From the NCBI GenBank assembly GCA_019614645.1, contig JABWDB010000017.1:2058501-2122500 (forward strand): a stretch of 64,000 bases of DNA. Direction: 5' to 3'. Made by a program: the position numbers and the translations under genes. The notes beneath the pieces are model-generated. The model was not told the DNA's origin, ran no database searches, and worked only from the letters and a program-made list of their open reading frames with translations. Origin of the DNA: Stratiolaelaps scimitus. Lineage: Eukaryota > Arthropoda > Arachnida > Mesostigmata > Laelapidae. Shown piece after piece: positions 53,624 through 64,000 of this stretch (the first letter of the stretch is position 1; the number at the start of each line of letters is the position of its first letter).

Positions 53624-53740
53624 ACGCTTTTTTTGAGAGGAGGAAATTTTCTTCAAACGCACGGACACCACCAGAGGCATTCCAACCTCGATTAAAGAGT
53701 GGACCGATCCAGTGCAGGGGCGTTGATGTGGATGACAAAA
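53624..53740. repeat. Dispersed repeat R2, copy 2
   Basis: The second copy of the R2 block, in the same orientation as the one at 50872, with scattered substitutions and a divergent right end after GTGCAGGGG. Confidence 0.75.
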
Positions 53741-55923
53741 CAATTGTGACGTAGTCTGTGGCACATTCATGGAAAGAGTTTGCTTTTTGTCGGGTCTCCC
53801 TTCATACACTTGCCATAATTCAACATATTGCAGGCCATCTCGTTCACTGTTTGCGCTATTGTATCCTAGCCACAGCTATATAATGAGAATGTATCTTATA
53901 ATGACACTAATCATATTTCTCATATTTTCACTAAAATCGACGTTAATTTGTCACTTTGTCTGTCTAATATGTATGGCGCTTGGTATCATACGTTGTAAAT
54001 TCAAATATGGAACAATTTATTCCAACATACAGTAATTAGGAATTATTTCTAGGGATTATGGGGGGAGTATGGCGCTTGATGCAAAGTCTCAGAAGGACAT
54101 ATACATTAACTATTTTGTCTCCTCTGTGACACAGATCCCTTATATAATACATACTGTGTTATTTAATTTAAAGCATGACTTGCGAATGTTTACCTTTAGC
54201 CTGCCGGCTCTGCGGTATCGTAATCAATGTCCCAGCCATTCGCTGGCATTGAGCTTGTGCATTTACATCCATCGATCTTTGATCTACTCAAATGATCGTC
54301 GATCATTTTTCCAAATGAACCGCTTCAAAACTGTCAAATCCAAGCGGGTGTCCATGCACAATGAATGACTGTGTAACACACACGAGAAACTTGTATACCA
54401 TATCTCCGTTTTCTATATTGAATTTAGCTCTTAATCCTTTCGTGGCAAGCATTACATGTAAAGATGAGCGCTAACTTTTTTGCTATGGAGAAGCATCCTT
54501 CCGCAATTGTGATACGAATGCCGCCTGAACCTAAGAGAAGACGCGACGATTTGTACTTTGTATCGAAATCCATAGCATTCCAATTTCCGTTTTTTCGTTG
54601 TTTCGTACGGGATGTAGAATCCAGGTTTGCCATGCGGACATGCCGATACGTCGTGGGACGGTCATTACAACACCGTGATCGTGTTTAACGACGCCTCGAA
54701 CCTGACCAATTTCTAGTCTATGTGCACAGTAATAGAAAAGAACGTAAATAAAGACACATAGCAATAAAGCGTGTTGTACGACGCTGCGAAGGCCACTAAT
54801 ATATATGAATATTGTTTGTAACCATGTTAATTCTGTAGGGAAAATCTGGCCGGAGGGAACCGCTTATCCGCTAACCTCGAAGCAGCCCTATCCTGAGCTA
54901 GATTCGCCGTATTTAACACATTCAAGTAAGTGCTAAATATATTTGCTTGATTCACAAATTTCGACGTCCGAAAACTGACGGAAACGTCGTTAGCGTAGCT
55001 TACAGTTAGAAGATGATATTTGCCATTTGACTGGAACGCTCATGATAAAAAATATCACACCAGATGAATAAGATATATCGTTTCCATTTATCTGTGCCCT
55101 AATGTATGGACACATATATTGAACATCTCACCGCTCTTACTGAAGGAGTATGCTGTGCGATATCGGGGATGGCGGTATCGTGAACAGTTTCAGAAGGGGT
55201 GGGGGTCCCGGTGATGCCATACATTAACATTTCTACAACCCCCTTTAAAGAAAATAGACCGCTTCTCATGTATACCCTTAGCTTGCGATGAGTCTAGTCA
55301 AGTACGTAGGACCGCTCAATCTAGGAACACCGCGAAGAAATAGACATGAAGACCAAAATTCCACACAATATCTTCGCTCGCTGGCTAAAAGCCAACCTCA
55401 GAGCTAGATATTCTAAGATCCCCGGTCACCCTGGATGAATTCACAATCGCAAAAGCCCCAATGAGAACTTACTTATGACACCCAACTGCCTAGGCATTGT
55501 TCGACAATCAGGACGTGATTATCTGTCTTTAGACAGAAGCGGAACAAGAAATCGATGCCGGAGGGATCATAGTCACTTCGATTCGAAGCTGCAGTTGCAG
55601 CGGATTAGAGAACCGCCCATAGATGTGAAGTGTGGCATATTACTTTGTGCTATACTTTGTGTTCCGCATTACGTTTAATATATATATATATATATATGCA
55701 TCTCGTTCTATATCGTGCAGCCCTGTCGAAAGCTATTACGGGTCTTTACGGGTTTCTTGGAACTGCAAGAAACTCGAGTTTTATTGTCGGAATAGATCAC
55801 TACAGGTCCTGGCTACCAAGTGCACATCGAGCTTTGCTCTTGTGCCAAACCCTTTCCGAAGAACGGAACCTACTAACAGCCTGTAATTATTTCTGTCTGA
55901 TCGATTCATTCTGATCTGAAGCC

Positions 55924-56281
55924 TTGCAACAGCTACAGAATATCCGTGATGGTGAACCTAACGAGGATTTCGGGCGCGAACTATGTGGCCAAGCTCAGGA
56001 TCAACCTCAACACTGTCCGGAACAGGACAAAGGTGTCGTAAGCCAAAGTGGCGGCCGCGGCGAAGGCTACCGTGGAGGCAACCGCGGGGGCTATCGCGGA
56101 GGTTACGGGGATCAGCGAGGAGGCAGCCGCGGAGGTTACGGAGGGGCCCAACGGGGAGATAGTCGTAGAGGTTATGACAGGGGTCAAGGAAGAGGCCGCG
56201 GAAGCCCCCAAAGAGGAGGGTCCCAACCTCCCGGAGGGCCCCGTCCACCAGGACCGCCCCGTCAACCAGACGACCAACCAG
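55924..56281 (+). other. AGO-D RGG/PPG-rich N-terminal exon
   Basis: The frame encodes about 15 RGG, RGY and GGY units (for example GGRGEGYRGGNRGGYRGG), then QPPGGPRPPGPPRQPDDQPG. RG/RGG tails at Argonaute and Piwi N termini are typical targets of arginine methylation and Tudor-protein binding. The exon appears to end in CCA G followed by GC rather than GT. That junction has the required phase 1 but does not fit the GC-AG consensus well. Several GT sites inside the repeat also give phase 1, so the 3' end is uncertain. Confidence 0.6.
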
Positions 56282-59200
56282 GCTAGTGGCTTGTCTATCC
56301 TTTGACTCATGGTTGGCTTGCTTCAAACATTGCATATTGATGTCATAGTATGTTTTACCAAAAAAACAATGACTCAATAGTCTAATTATTAGGGCCATGA
56401 ATGTATGTCCCGCATACATGCGTATATGATGATTGTACACATTGTTTTATGTAGTTCGCATGCTTGCTTATTCACGATGCATGATTACAGTTCTTATGCA
56501 CACATCTTAGATGAAGCCGGAAGGCATCGTGGCCAACAGTGGCCACGTAATTAATTTGTTTATCGAATTAAATCATAACAATAACACCATACGTATTGCA
56601 ATTTCAGCCGCACAGGCTGAAGAAACTGTTTCAATTGAGATCCTCGCCAAGACGGCGTTACGTAAGTATCACTTTCGAACAACTATACTCAATCAATGAG
56701 TGAATTTCACTCAACCAAAATGTGAGCTGTTGAATAGCGAAATGATAAGATTTCTAGTCAGCTGGAAGTTATATAGCATATAAACTACAATTTTGCATAA
56801 GTGTTATCAGTGGCGCATGCGGATGAGTAAGTTACTAGAATACATTTTAGCCTAAAACAAAGTATCGGTCATGCGTTATATAAGCATTGAAGTGAGATGC
56901 GAAGAGCATGATGAACGTGGTGGTACAATATCTCTCTCGATGAATCGAAGCGCTAAAAGTAAATGCCAGTCTGATATGTTATCGTCCGTCCGTCGCTTGA
57001 CTGCCCGCCTTTAATTGCCCAGCAAGATCGATGGATGCTACGCGCGTTCTGAGGGCGCTGCATTGCGATAAATTGACATTAAATGCTGATTCGCGTTGCC
57101 CTCGCTGCTTTGGAATCTACGTTGAACTTAGACGAAAACTAGGCCTATGCCGTTAGAAGGTAATTCCAGATCAGAGCATATATATATAGTTCTTATACAT
57201 ATATATATATATATATATGCTCTGATATGGTACTATTCTTCGTATAACACTAGTGACATGGGGTCCATAGTACGAATATGTTTCAATAATATAATAAGGA
57301 ATTTTTGAAAATAGGTGTATTTGTATTATATTCCATATTAGTAATATCTAACACAAACAAAAGCATGTTTCCTTGAACACAAAATGGCATCTCGATGTCT
57401 TCATTGAGTCCTTCGTGCAGTGCCCAAATCAATATATTCATGTACACGCTTCACCACATGACTGTACTTTACGTATATTATTAATATTTTTTTATTTTAC
57501 GCTTTTTCCCCAAAAAGCTAAAGGAAACGACGGTCTTCCCGATACCCGGGCGCCGCGCATGTCTCCGGATGAAGTTATTGTCTTACCGGTCCGACAACCA
57601 CCACAAGGTAAATATTAGCGAGACAAAATTTTGTCCATATATATATATATATATATATACATATATATGATGCAGATATAAGCTATATTTCAGGAAGATC
57701 TTTGTCGCACCTGCGATGTGAAATTTCACATTTCGTGCTGGCATCAATGAATAGAAATGATCGTACCGAGTAAGCTACCTGCTTTTTGGAAAACCAGGCG
57801 TATTTCTTTGGAGAATGCGACTGTGATCTTTTCATTTATTTGAGTACACATTCACACCGCTGAGTACAACCGGTATGTCCACGTTGATGTTTCATGAGTG
57901 AATAAATGATTAACAGCAAATAAATATTAAATTAGTAAATGACGGATATAGTGTTTTTCCTTTAAGCCCCTGGTCCATCTGGCTCATCGGGGGCATGGAA
58001 TATGTCATCACCGTCACTATTGGCTGGCGCTACAACAGGTATTTTTCTTAGATCATTGAGGCTACTACTAAACAGGTATGCGCAGATCGAAAATACGAGT
58101 GAGACAATTTCTGATATCTAGCATGTCGTGGTACCTGTTAGTCGGACGAACTGCTAAATACGATTTATATATATATATATATATAACATGTAAAGTGTCT
58201 CGTTTTAGTAATTGACAAATTAAGCACGTGTTCCTGTTAGCTGGTATGAGACTGGCTAGCTGATGAAATGAAAATAATCAGGGTCTTTCATGATGTGTTC
58301 CGTACCCTGTGAGTAACCCACAGATTTTCATATGACGGCCGTCTTAGGTAGCCTCAATTGCCGACAATCATGATATCTCACTCTGTAGCTTCTCAGCTCA
58401 CCAAACGATTTCATTTCGAATTTTTCAAATTTTACCAGGCAGTGATTGGTATCCAAGAATTGTATCGATAATCAACCAGTATTTGGTACATCTATGAGAA
58501 CAGAATACCCTATATATATATATATAGAGGTGATTGATGTTGTCGATGTTATTGATTTCATTTCGACATCGTTGGAGCTACCCATCTAGCGATTTTGTGG
58601 AACCGGTTACAGCGACTCATTAGTTACGTTAATTAGGAGCGTCCAGATGGTGGAACGCAACATACCCAACATACAATAGCGACATGATTTTGAAGGCGGT
58701 GATTATTTGTTTCCAGAGACATCGCCGTTCGAGCGATGTAGGGTCAAATGATTCGAGAGATTTTAGTTATTGTTGAGGGGCACGCGTGGGTGTATGATTT
58801 TGTCATCTTAGAAGCAGACACCCGTGGGCTGTTTGACCATATTTCTAATATAGCGTCATTCTTTCGTACTGCTTTGCTTTTACACTATAAAGCTGACATC
58901 ACGACGCTCCAGGAAAGGGCAGGCTCGCAAAAATCGAGCGGAAAAAAGATGGTACATAAAAGCAAGAGAAAACGACGAGAAGAACCAGACAAAGAACAAC
59001 GGGAATCCTCTGTGCTGCTACCGATGGCTGAGCTGGAAAGTACTTATAAAGAATCGGGCCTTGTAGAGCGTTTCTCACTAAGTCAACGCGTTGCAGAGCC
59101 AGCTACTAAGGAACGACGTCATTACCTCGTGGTCAACATGGTCAGAGTTCAGTGAGTAGATATACGAGACGAAGCACAGAATCTACGCATGTTATCACCA

Positions 59201-59360
59201 TACTTCAACGCAATTCGTAAACTACCAGCGATAGAATAGGATAGCGTAGCCGTGAAGGGCATATCTCCCACCGTACGATTCGAACCTGTGACCTCCGCCA
59301 TCTTCGAAAGGTGGGAGGATGGCGACCATCGAACTCTAGCTGTCCTATATATATATATAA

Positions 59361-59429
<69 letters not shown>

Positions 59430-62400
59430 CACTAGTGCCGTATATGGGTCTTATATGGAAGAAGACCAGAGCCCGGCCGCAACTCCTGCATCTCGGTTAT
59501 GGGCTACATATGTTCTTCACCCTCGTTGGACTTCGCCTAACTGTCTGATGAATGTCACCAAGATCAGAGAATTGAGCGAGTTCTCGGCGCGGTTCCACCA
59601 ATTGCATGTGTTGCTATGCCAAAATAAAAACATTGCCAAACAGCCATTACTCGGCTTTTTATCGGCTAAGCTGGCGTACGGGTCCGTGTGATTATCTATT
59701 CATCATGTTTTCGTTCAAACACAGAAGTTTGATGCTTTGCGCAATTATAACATATGGCTGTTTCGATCCGTTTTCAATTAGGCTGCCAGACAGGCAAGTT
59801 CAGCAACTTCATATCAACATGTTGCGCGGCAACCGGGAGTCGTGGTGGCCAAGCGTTTATGTTCCCTTGAATCACAAAGTTGTAAATTACGTGAGTGCAG
59901 ATGAGCGCTGTAGAATGCTTGCCTATGACGGAAGGCATATAGCCTATACAGCCTGCAACGCCAGCAGAAACGTAAGTGGCCATTCATATCCGTTGTTGTT
60001 ATTGTTATTATTATTATTATACGAAACATTTCAAGTCAGCGGACAGCTAGCTGTAGCTTAAGTGAGGGTCGATACGTAACTGTACACGTACATAAGCATC
60101 AGCTCCATTGAAAGATGGTCATCGTAGCTAACCCAACAACAACAACAACTGCTGCAGCCTCTAGCTCTCATTGTAGTTCTTTGAATCATATTGCTCAACC
60201 ACATAACCAAATTAATGTATCACGATCTTGTATATTGTATATTTGCACTCCCACCTCTCTCTCTGATACTTTGCAGACACTAGCAAATCAGGAATTCAAG
60301 CTACGAGTTAGGCAAGGTGACGATCCCGGGCAAGCGGTTGTTGTGCAGTTTGTCGACTACAACGCAGGTCGGACGAATCAAGTTGTTCCTTTAACAGTCG
60401 TAAGGAACTACTACTCTACCACGGGCCCAGGCACCTTTCCACAGGAACTTCTGCAACAGGCCACTATCATCCTGAATTGCGGCACGAGACAGCTCAGTCG
60501 AGTAGGAAAGTGGCTCTTCGACTTTTCCCAGGTACAGTCATCGCTTTGAATCAGTTCCAGACGCTGATACATCGCTTTCTCTGCCAGTCTCTCCCGTGCA
60601 ATTGTGCCGCATCACCTTTTGAGAACTACACAAGGTCGTTTCCAGGATGACCCTGTACTAGCTCTGATAGTGTGTACCCTGATTCGTAGATGCTCACACG
60701 GTCAGCAGTTGTGTATTAGCGAGCATGCATGGATTATATATGCGTGTGTGTATGCATGTAGTGTGTGATAAGCTTCTTCCTGAGGCACCCGGATAAACTC
60801 TGCAACAATTAGACGTCTTCTATAGTATCTGCTCTCTTATTGCTCCATCGAACACCTCCTGTAAGAGCTGCTGAACTTTAAATTCGTTTATAATCCATCG
60901 TATCGGACTGGTAGGGTAAGGTAAAGGTAAAGGTTTTTATTGGTTTATTAAAGAAGCTGCAATTTTACAATGCTTAAGCTCTCTTATATATCACGCAGCG
61001 GGGCTCGAACCTGCGGCCTTATACTCACTGTCGACATTCTATTAACACACCCCTTTGAGCTTTTTCAAGACTCAGCGTTTTGTCCGGCTCGGGCATATTA
61101 TACAACGAGGCAGGAAGCCGATTCGAGTAAAGAAAGGAAAAACAAGCACTGTTTTCATTATCCAGCATTGATAGGCAGTTGGCTTATATTGCATCATATG
61201 GCGCAGCAACATTGAACCAACGTGAGTATTTTCTAATCAATATTGTTTACTCGTACTTTTCGCCATTTCGCCGTGCAGGATCGTGGACAGGGTCAAGGAG
61301 GTTACCAGATACAGAAGATCGGTTTCTTCTTCTCTATACGAACGGGCCAACAGCACACACTCCTGAATGTGGACGTAACGCAAAAGTCGTTTCATCATCC
61401 GGGAACTCCTCTGGTGGATGTTGTGGCAAACTACCTTAATATACATCTTCCACTGCGTAGACATCTGAGTAGCGGCGAGAGAGAGGAGCTAAAAAAGTTC
61501 CTGTTAAATAAGCCAATATCGTTCACCCACCGAAACTCCAGGAGAACTTCCCGCATCAGTGGTCTGGACGATCGTGGACCGCAGGATTTGAGGTTTGAGG
61601 TGCGAGAAGGCGAAACGACGACTGTAGCTGAATATTTCCGATCCCGGTACCCCAATGCACCTCGGGACTTGAATAACTATCTACCGTGTGTCGCAGTGAA
61701 AAACAGCAAGTTTCCAATGGAGGTGTGTAAGGTCGGTCTTGGATTTGACGATAAACAGCTGTACCCCATTGAGCCTGAAAGTCGATTCAAACACATCCGA
61801 TTTGCTGTTCGGACACTCGACACGATAGCACGGCCGCCGATGCAGGAGTTTGGCATGCATATCGAAACGCGTCCACTGGTAAGTGCTTGATCGTTTTGGA
61901 AGCGAGAAGTTGGCCAAACGCAGACAGCAAAATGACGGCCAGTCCGTCAGTGTGTTGGCAGCTAAATTGTCTTTTTTTCAGGGAGAACGCCAATTCGAGG
62001 TGTTGGCACCTGGAGTTGAGTGACGAAGAAACTCTAGGAAAATAGCTCCAAAGCTCGCCGGGCTTTGGCCTACGAATCGCATCGCCAGCTTGCTCATACG
62101 GCCTTATGCATAACGAGACGCATTTGCTGTACGCGCTGCTGATGATCGTCGGCAGCGCCATAATCAGTACTACCGAGAGATGGCCGAACGTTGTGTGGGT
62201 GACAAAAAAGCGAGGGCTACAGTTTACTAACTTTAGGTTCATCTGTACTTGTATGTCGTCGTTGGTCAACAGATTCGTGTCAGCGGTCTACCCCTGCAGC
62301 CACCTGCGATACTTTCAGGCAACGATAGAGGCAACCCAATTCGAGTCAGTGAAGGTGGATGGCGAATTGATAACAAGTTCAGATTTTATCACAACAAGCT

Positions 62401-63431
62401 CAATAACCGAAAGTGGGCGATCATGGCTTTGGGATGCAGAAATGTAGGAGACCGTGACTTGGCTGATCTGGCAACGAATCTAAAGCAAGCAATGGCTGGA
62501 TTGCAGATAGCACCACTGGGTGATATACCCATTGTTTCGTAAGTGACCTAATTAACTGCATGTTTTGGTTGCTATGTTTTAGTGTAGCCATAGCATTGTT
62601 ACGAGTGACAGAGGTTTAGTGGAGCAGACCGTTGCAACGAACAAACAAGAACTCCGCACGTCACCTAAGTATAATATAGGCCACAATATGAGAAGCGGTA
62701 GTGGCTTCGGACGATGTCCGCATACGAAATATAATGGACAACATTAAACGACACGAGAGAAGTGACCTCTTAAGAAAGTATGTCGCATATCAAGGCGCGG
62801 TGTCCCTACGCGTTGATCGTAGGCTGATGATTAGCATTGAAATGGCAGACCTGGCGAGCCTCCAGCCATGGCACATAAGCAACCAGCAAAATCGAATCAG
62901 TAGTCAGTTAGGTTCGGGAACATTAGCCGTCAACGGTATGTGAGAAAGACATCTAGAGTTCTCTTCGCAAATCTCGCTCGAATGTGAAACGGTCATTCGT
63001 GGAAATTCGGTGACAGAAAAACATAACAAGTTCAACGGAATATCAGGCGCAAAGGGATCTTTCCTTTGTCGTCGGGAAAAATTAAGAAAAATGCTGTAGA
63101 CCTATAAGCACAGCAAAAAAAGCAACATAAAGCTGATCGATTTGGCTTCGTTAGATTTCATTGACGAGTCGTTTCGTGGAGGCAGTACTTGACTCACTGC
63201 TTTTCTTGCTCACTTCTCTCTCTCCTATTAGATATCAAGATTTCCGGTTTGATGAGCGCAATCTAATTAGGGCGTTCGAAGCTGTGCAAACGGTTCCTGA
63301 CGTCTTCCTTGCGATCCTGCCGAGAGGGGACTGTTATTCAATGTTCAAGGCGGTCGCCGAAACAACTCTGAGTCGTGTAACGCAGTGCATCCAGATGGGC
63401 AATCTCCGGAAAGCTTGTGGACCAACTTCGG
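55924..63431 (+). CDS. AGO2-like: AGO-D: divergent Argonaute, 3' end beyond window
   Basis: Supported exons: 57518-57607, 57967-58038, 58812-59151 (or starting at 58893), 59782-59971, 60277-60531, 61279-61878, 62273-62538 and 63232-63431, preceded by an RGG-rich exon ending near 56281. From 57518 on, all junctions share phase with AGO-A, B and C, although sequence identity is low. The N domain contains RHYLVVNMVRV|QLPDRQVQ, L1 contains IGFFFSIRTGQQHTLLNVD, PAZ contains YFRSRYPN, YLPCVAVK and FPMEVCKV, and MID contains FLAILPRGDCYSMFK and VTQCIQM. The MID pocket Tyr, Lys and Gln are kept. The usual GQxCxxKL...QTSxMI motif after PAZ is absent. The start codon was not found: the RGG frame is open back to about 55924 without an ATG. 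The PIWI domain and catalytic tetrad lie outside the window, so slicing ability is unknown. Confidence 0.85.
57171..57226. repeat. Palindrome with (TA)n core in an AGO-D intron
   Basis: ATCAGAGCATATATATA is mirrored by TATATATATGCTCTGAT, giving a near-perfect inverted repeat of about 55 bases. It lies in the intron before the 57518 exon. Confidence 0.8.
59346..59427. repeat. Long (TA)n microsatellite in an AGO-D intron
   Basis: About 80 bases of TA repeats with one small interruption, the longest such tract in the window, in the intron between 59151 and 59782. Confidence 0.95.
60930..61060 (-). repeat. Possible tRNA-derived SINE fragment
   Basis: On the minus strand, GCCGCAGGTTCGAGCCCCGC contains an exact RNA polymerase III B-box (GGTTCGAGCCC). 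An A-box-like stretch about 35 bases upstream is poor, and no cloverleaf can be drawn, so a functional tRNA is unlikely. It sits in the AGO-D intron before the PAZ exon. Confidence 0.35.
61279..61878 (+). other. AGO-D L1/PAZ/L2 exon
   Basis: A 600-nt exon (618-624 in A-C) that starts DRGQGQGGYQIQKIGFFF. PAZ core landmarks are kept. After FPMEVCKVGLG the sequence diverges to a DDKQLYPIEPESRFKHIR segment, where other Argonautes have GQxCxxKLxxxQTSxMIR. The end QEFGMHIETRPL matches the EFGMSFTTQPV end of its homologues. Confidence 0.85.
63232..63431 (+). other. AGO-D MID exon
   Basis: A 200-nt exon entered in phase 2 (TC|A) and left in phase 1, as in A, B and C. It encodes a central MID strand (VFLAILPRG) and the nucleotide-specificity and 5'-phosphate region with Tyr (DCYSMFK), Lys and Gln (VTQC). 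The last 570 bases of the window contain no following exon that I recognise. Confidence 0.8.
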
Positions 63432-64000
63432 GTATGGTTTAGAAATAAATAGTGAGACATTGTCTAAACCACAAGCGAGGTGCGCACATTTCATTTTAAG
63501 TCAACCAGTTAAAAGCGGTGACAGACAAAAGTAGCCCGATTCGTAAATGCGAGGAGAGGAATACAGCTGCAAATAGACGTAGGGCCTGAACCATCTGGGT
63601 GCCGATCGGGAAGTCTTAACTATGATGATACTGCTACGAATACGTCGCAGGGTCCGCAATGAGAAGGTGCAGTGAATGGCCAAAAACTCTCCCATTGAGC
63701 ATCTATCTGAGATAGGAAAGAGATCAAATTGACTTCGTCAAACATCAACGTCAGCTGATCTGCCAGATAAAGAGCCTGCCTTATACTTCCAAAATAGTTA
63801 GACAGAAACAATACCATAATAGCGACTGCTCTGTGATAAGTCTATTTCCGCGTAGACGTATCTAATAGCAGTAGCGGTTATAGTGGTAGTTAATAGTTTG
63901 AGTGGTAGCGTTGTTAGTGGTTTTTAAGCGGACCTTCATTATTTTGACTCGTCCTTGTTGATTATGTTTAAAGAAGGTCTAGCACTACAATGCATAGTAA
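63432..64000 (+). other. Start of a truncated AGO-D intron
   Basis: Begins with a GTATGG donor. No acceptor followed by a PIWI-like reading frame was found before the window ends, so the intron probably continues outside. Confidence 0.5.

Larger units (their letters stand above)
46331..55920. other. AGO-C / AGO-D intergenic region (head-to-head)
   Basis: About 9.6 kb between the divergently transcribed AGO-C and AGO-D. It must hold the AGO-C promoter and probably the AGO-D promoter and first exon or exons. Visible content: dispersed repeat R1 at 47182-47232, two copies of dispersed repeat R2 (50872-50982 and 53624-53740), (TA)n tracts at 48949-48980 and 50259-50289, and a poly(A) tract at about 52637-52657. 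No open frame shows a recognisable domain. Confidence 0.55.

Noticed and set aside
56048..56305. Alternative frame through the RGG region (Ala/Glu-rich)
   Set aside because: Repeat composition opens several frames. Only the RGG frame resembles the RG exons of AGO-B and AGO-C and ends in the required phase.
58748..58811. ATG at 58748 as a start for AGO-D
   Set aside because: The phase-1 acceptors at 58811 or 58892 and the upstream exons 57518 and 57967 fit the shared AGO gene structure better than an internal start.
60930..61060. Functional tRNA gene
   Set aside because: Only the B-box is convincing; no acceptor stem or anticodon arm can be drawn.
61980..62023. Short frame GERQFEVLAPG after an AG, considered as an AGO-D exon
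   Set aside because: It ends in a stop without a usable donor. The 62273 exon starts exactly where homologues do (IRVSGLP versus IEVKARVLEP).
62701..62943. Open frame with VRIRNIMDNIKRHERSD considered as an AGO-D exon
   Set aside because: No acceptor gives the phase 2 needed after the 62538 donor. The exon at 63232 joins in the right phase and clearly encodes MID, so this frame is intronic.
1..64000. CRISPR arrays, bacterial operons or prophage
   Set aside because: Spliced genes, microsatellites and mariner/LINE relics show eukaryotic nuclear DNA. No regularly spaced direct repeats were seen.

Overview
This is a eukaryotic nuclear window. Its genes are split by many short spliceosomal introns, and it holds (TA)n microsatellites and decayed mariner and LINE copies; there is nothing prokaryotic in it. 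Its main content is a cluster of four Argonaute (AGO) genes of the AGO2-like class. Lineage-specific expansions of AGO2-like genes are known in chelicerates, so I infer a mite or tick, perhaps a mesostigmatid mite. That assignment rests on gene content only.

Layout. 1-6.8 kb is relatively GC-rich and low in complexity, with no gene I can support. 6.8-14.7 kb is AT-richer, with one mariner transposase fragment (about 7.0-7.24 kb). AGO-A occupies 14.69-20.98 kb on the minus strand; its first two exons were not found. AGO-B occupies 25.13-34.23 kb (minus), with 12 exons and a predicted 958 aa protein. A decayed LINE reverse transcriptase lies at about 35.5-36.06 kb (plus). AGO-C occupies 39.22-46.33 kb (minus), with 12 exons and 968 aa; its second intron contains a mariner remnant and a LINE 3' remnant, both antisense to the gene. 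46.3-55.9 kb is intergenic and holds dispersed repeats and a poly(A) tract. AGO-D starts near 55.9 kb on the plus strand with an RGG-rich N terminus and runs off the right end after the MID exon at 63.43 kb.

How the genes relate. I derived exon junctions from reading frame, GT/GC-AG sites and cross-comparison. All homologous junctions in A, B, C and D share phase, and several exons have the same length in A, B and C (228, 187 and 196 nt). This shows duplication from one intron-rich ancestor. A, B and C form a head-to-tail array, and D is an older, divergent copy in the opposite orientation. A, B and C each keep the PIWI Asp-Glu-Asp-His tetrad and the MID 5'-phosphate pocket residues, so all three are predicted slicers that load small RNAs in the cytoplasm. 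D keeps part of the MID pocket but has lost the conserved motif after the PAZ core; its PIWI domain lies outside the window. The locus looks like a local RNA-interference expansion, plausibly antiviral or anti-transposon, although that role is inferred from the family.
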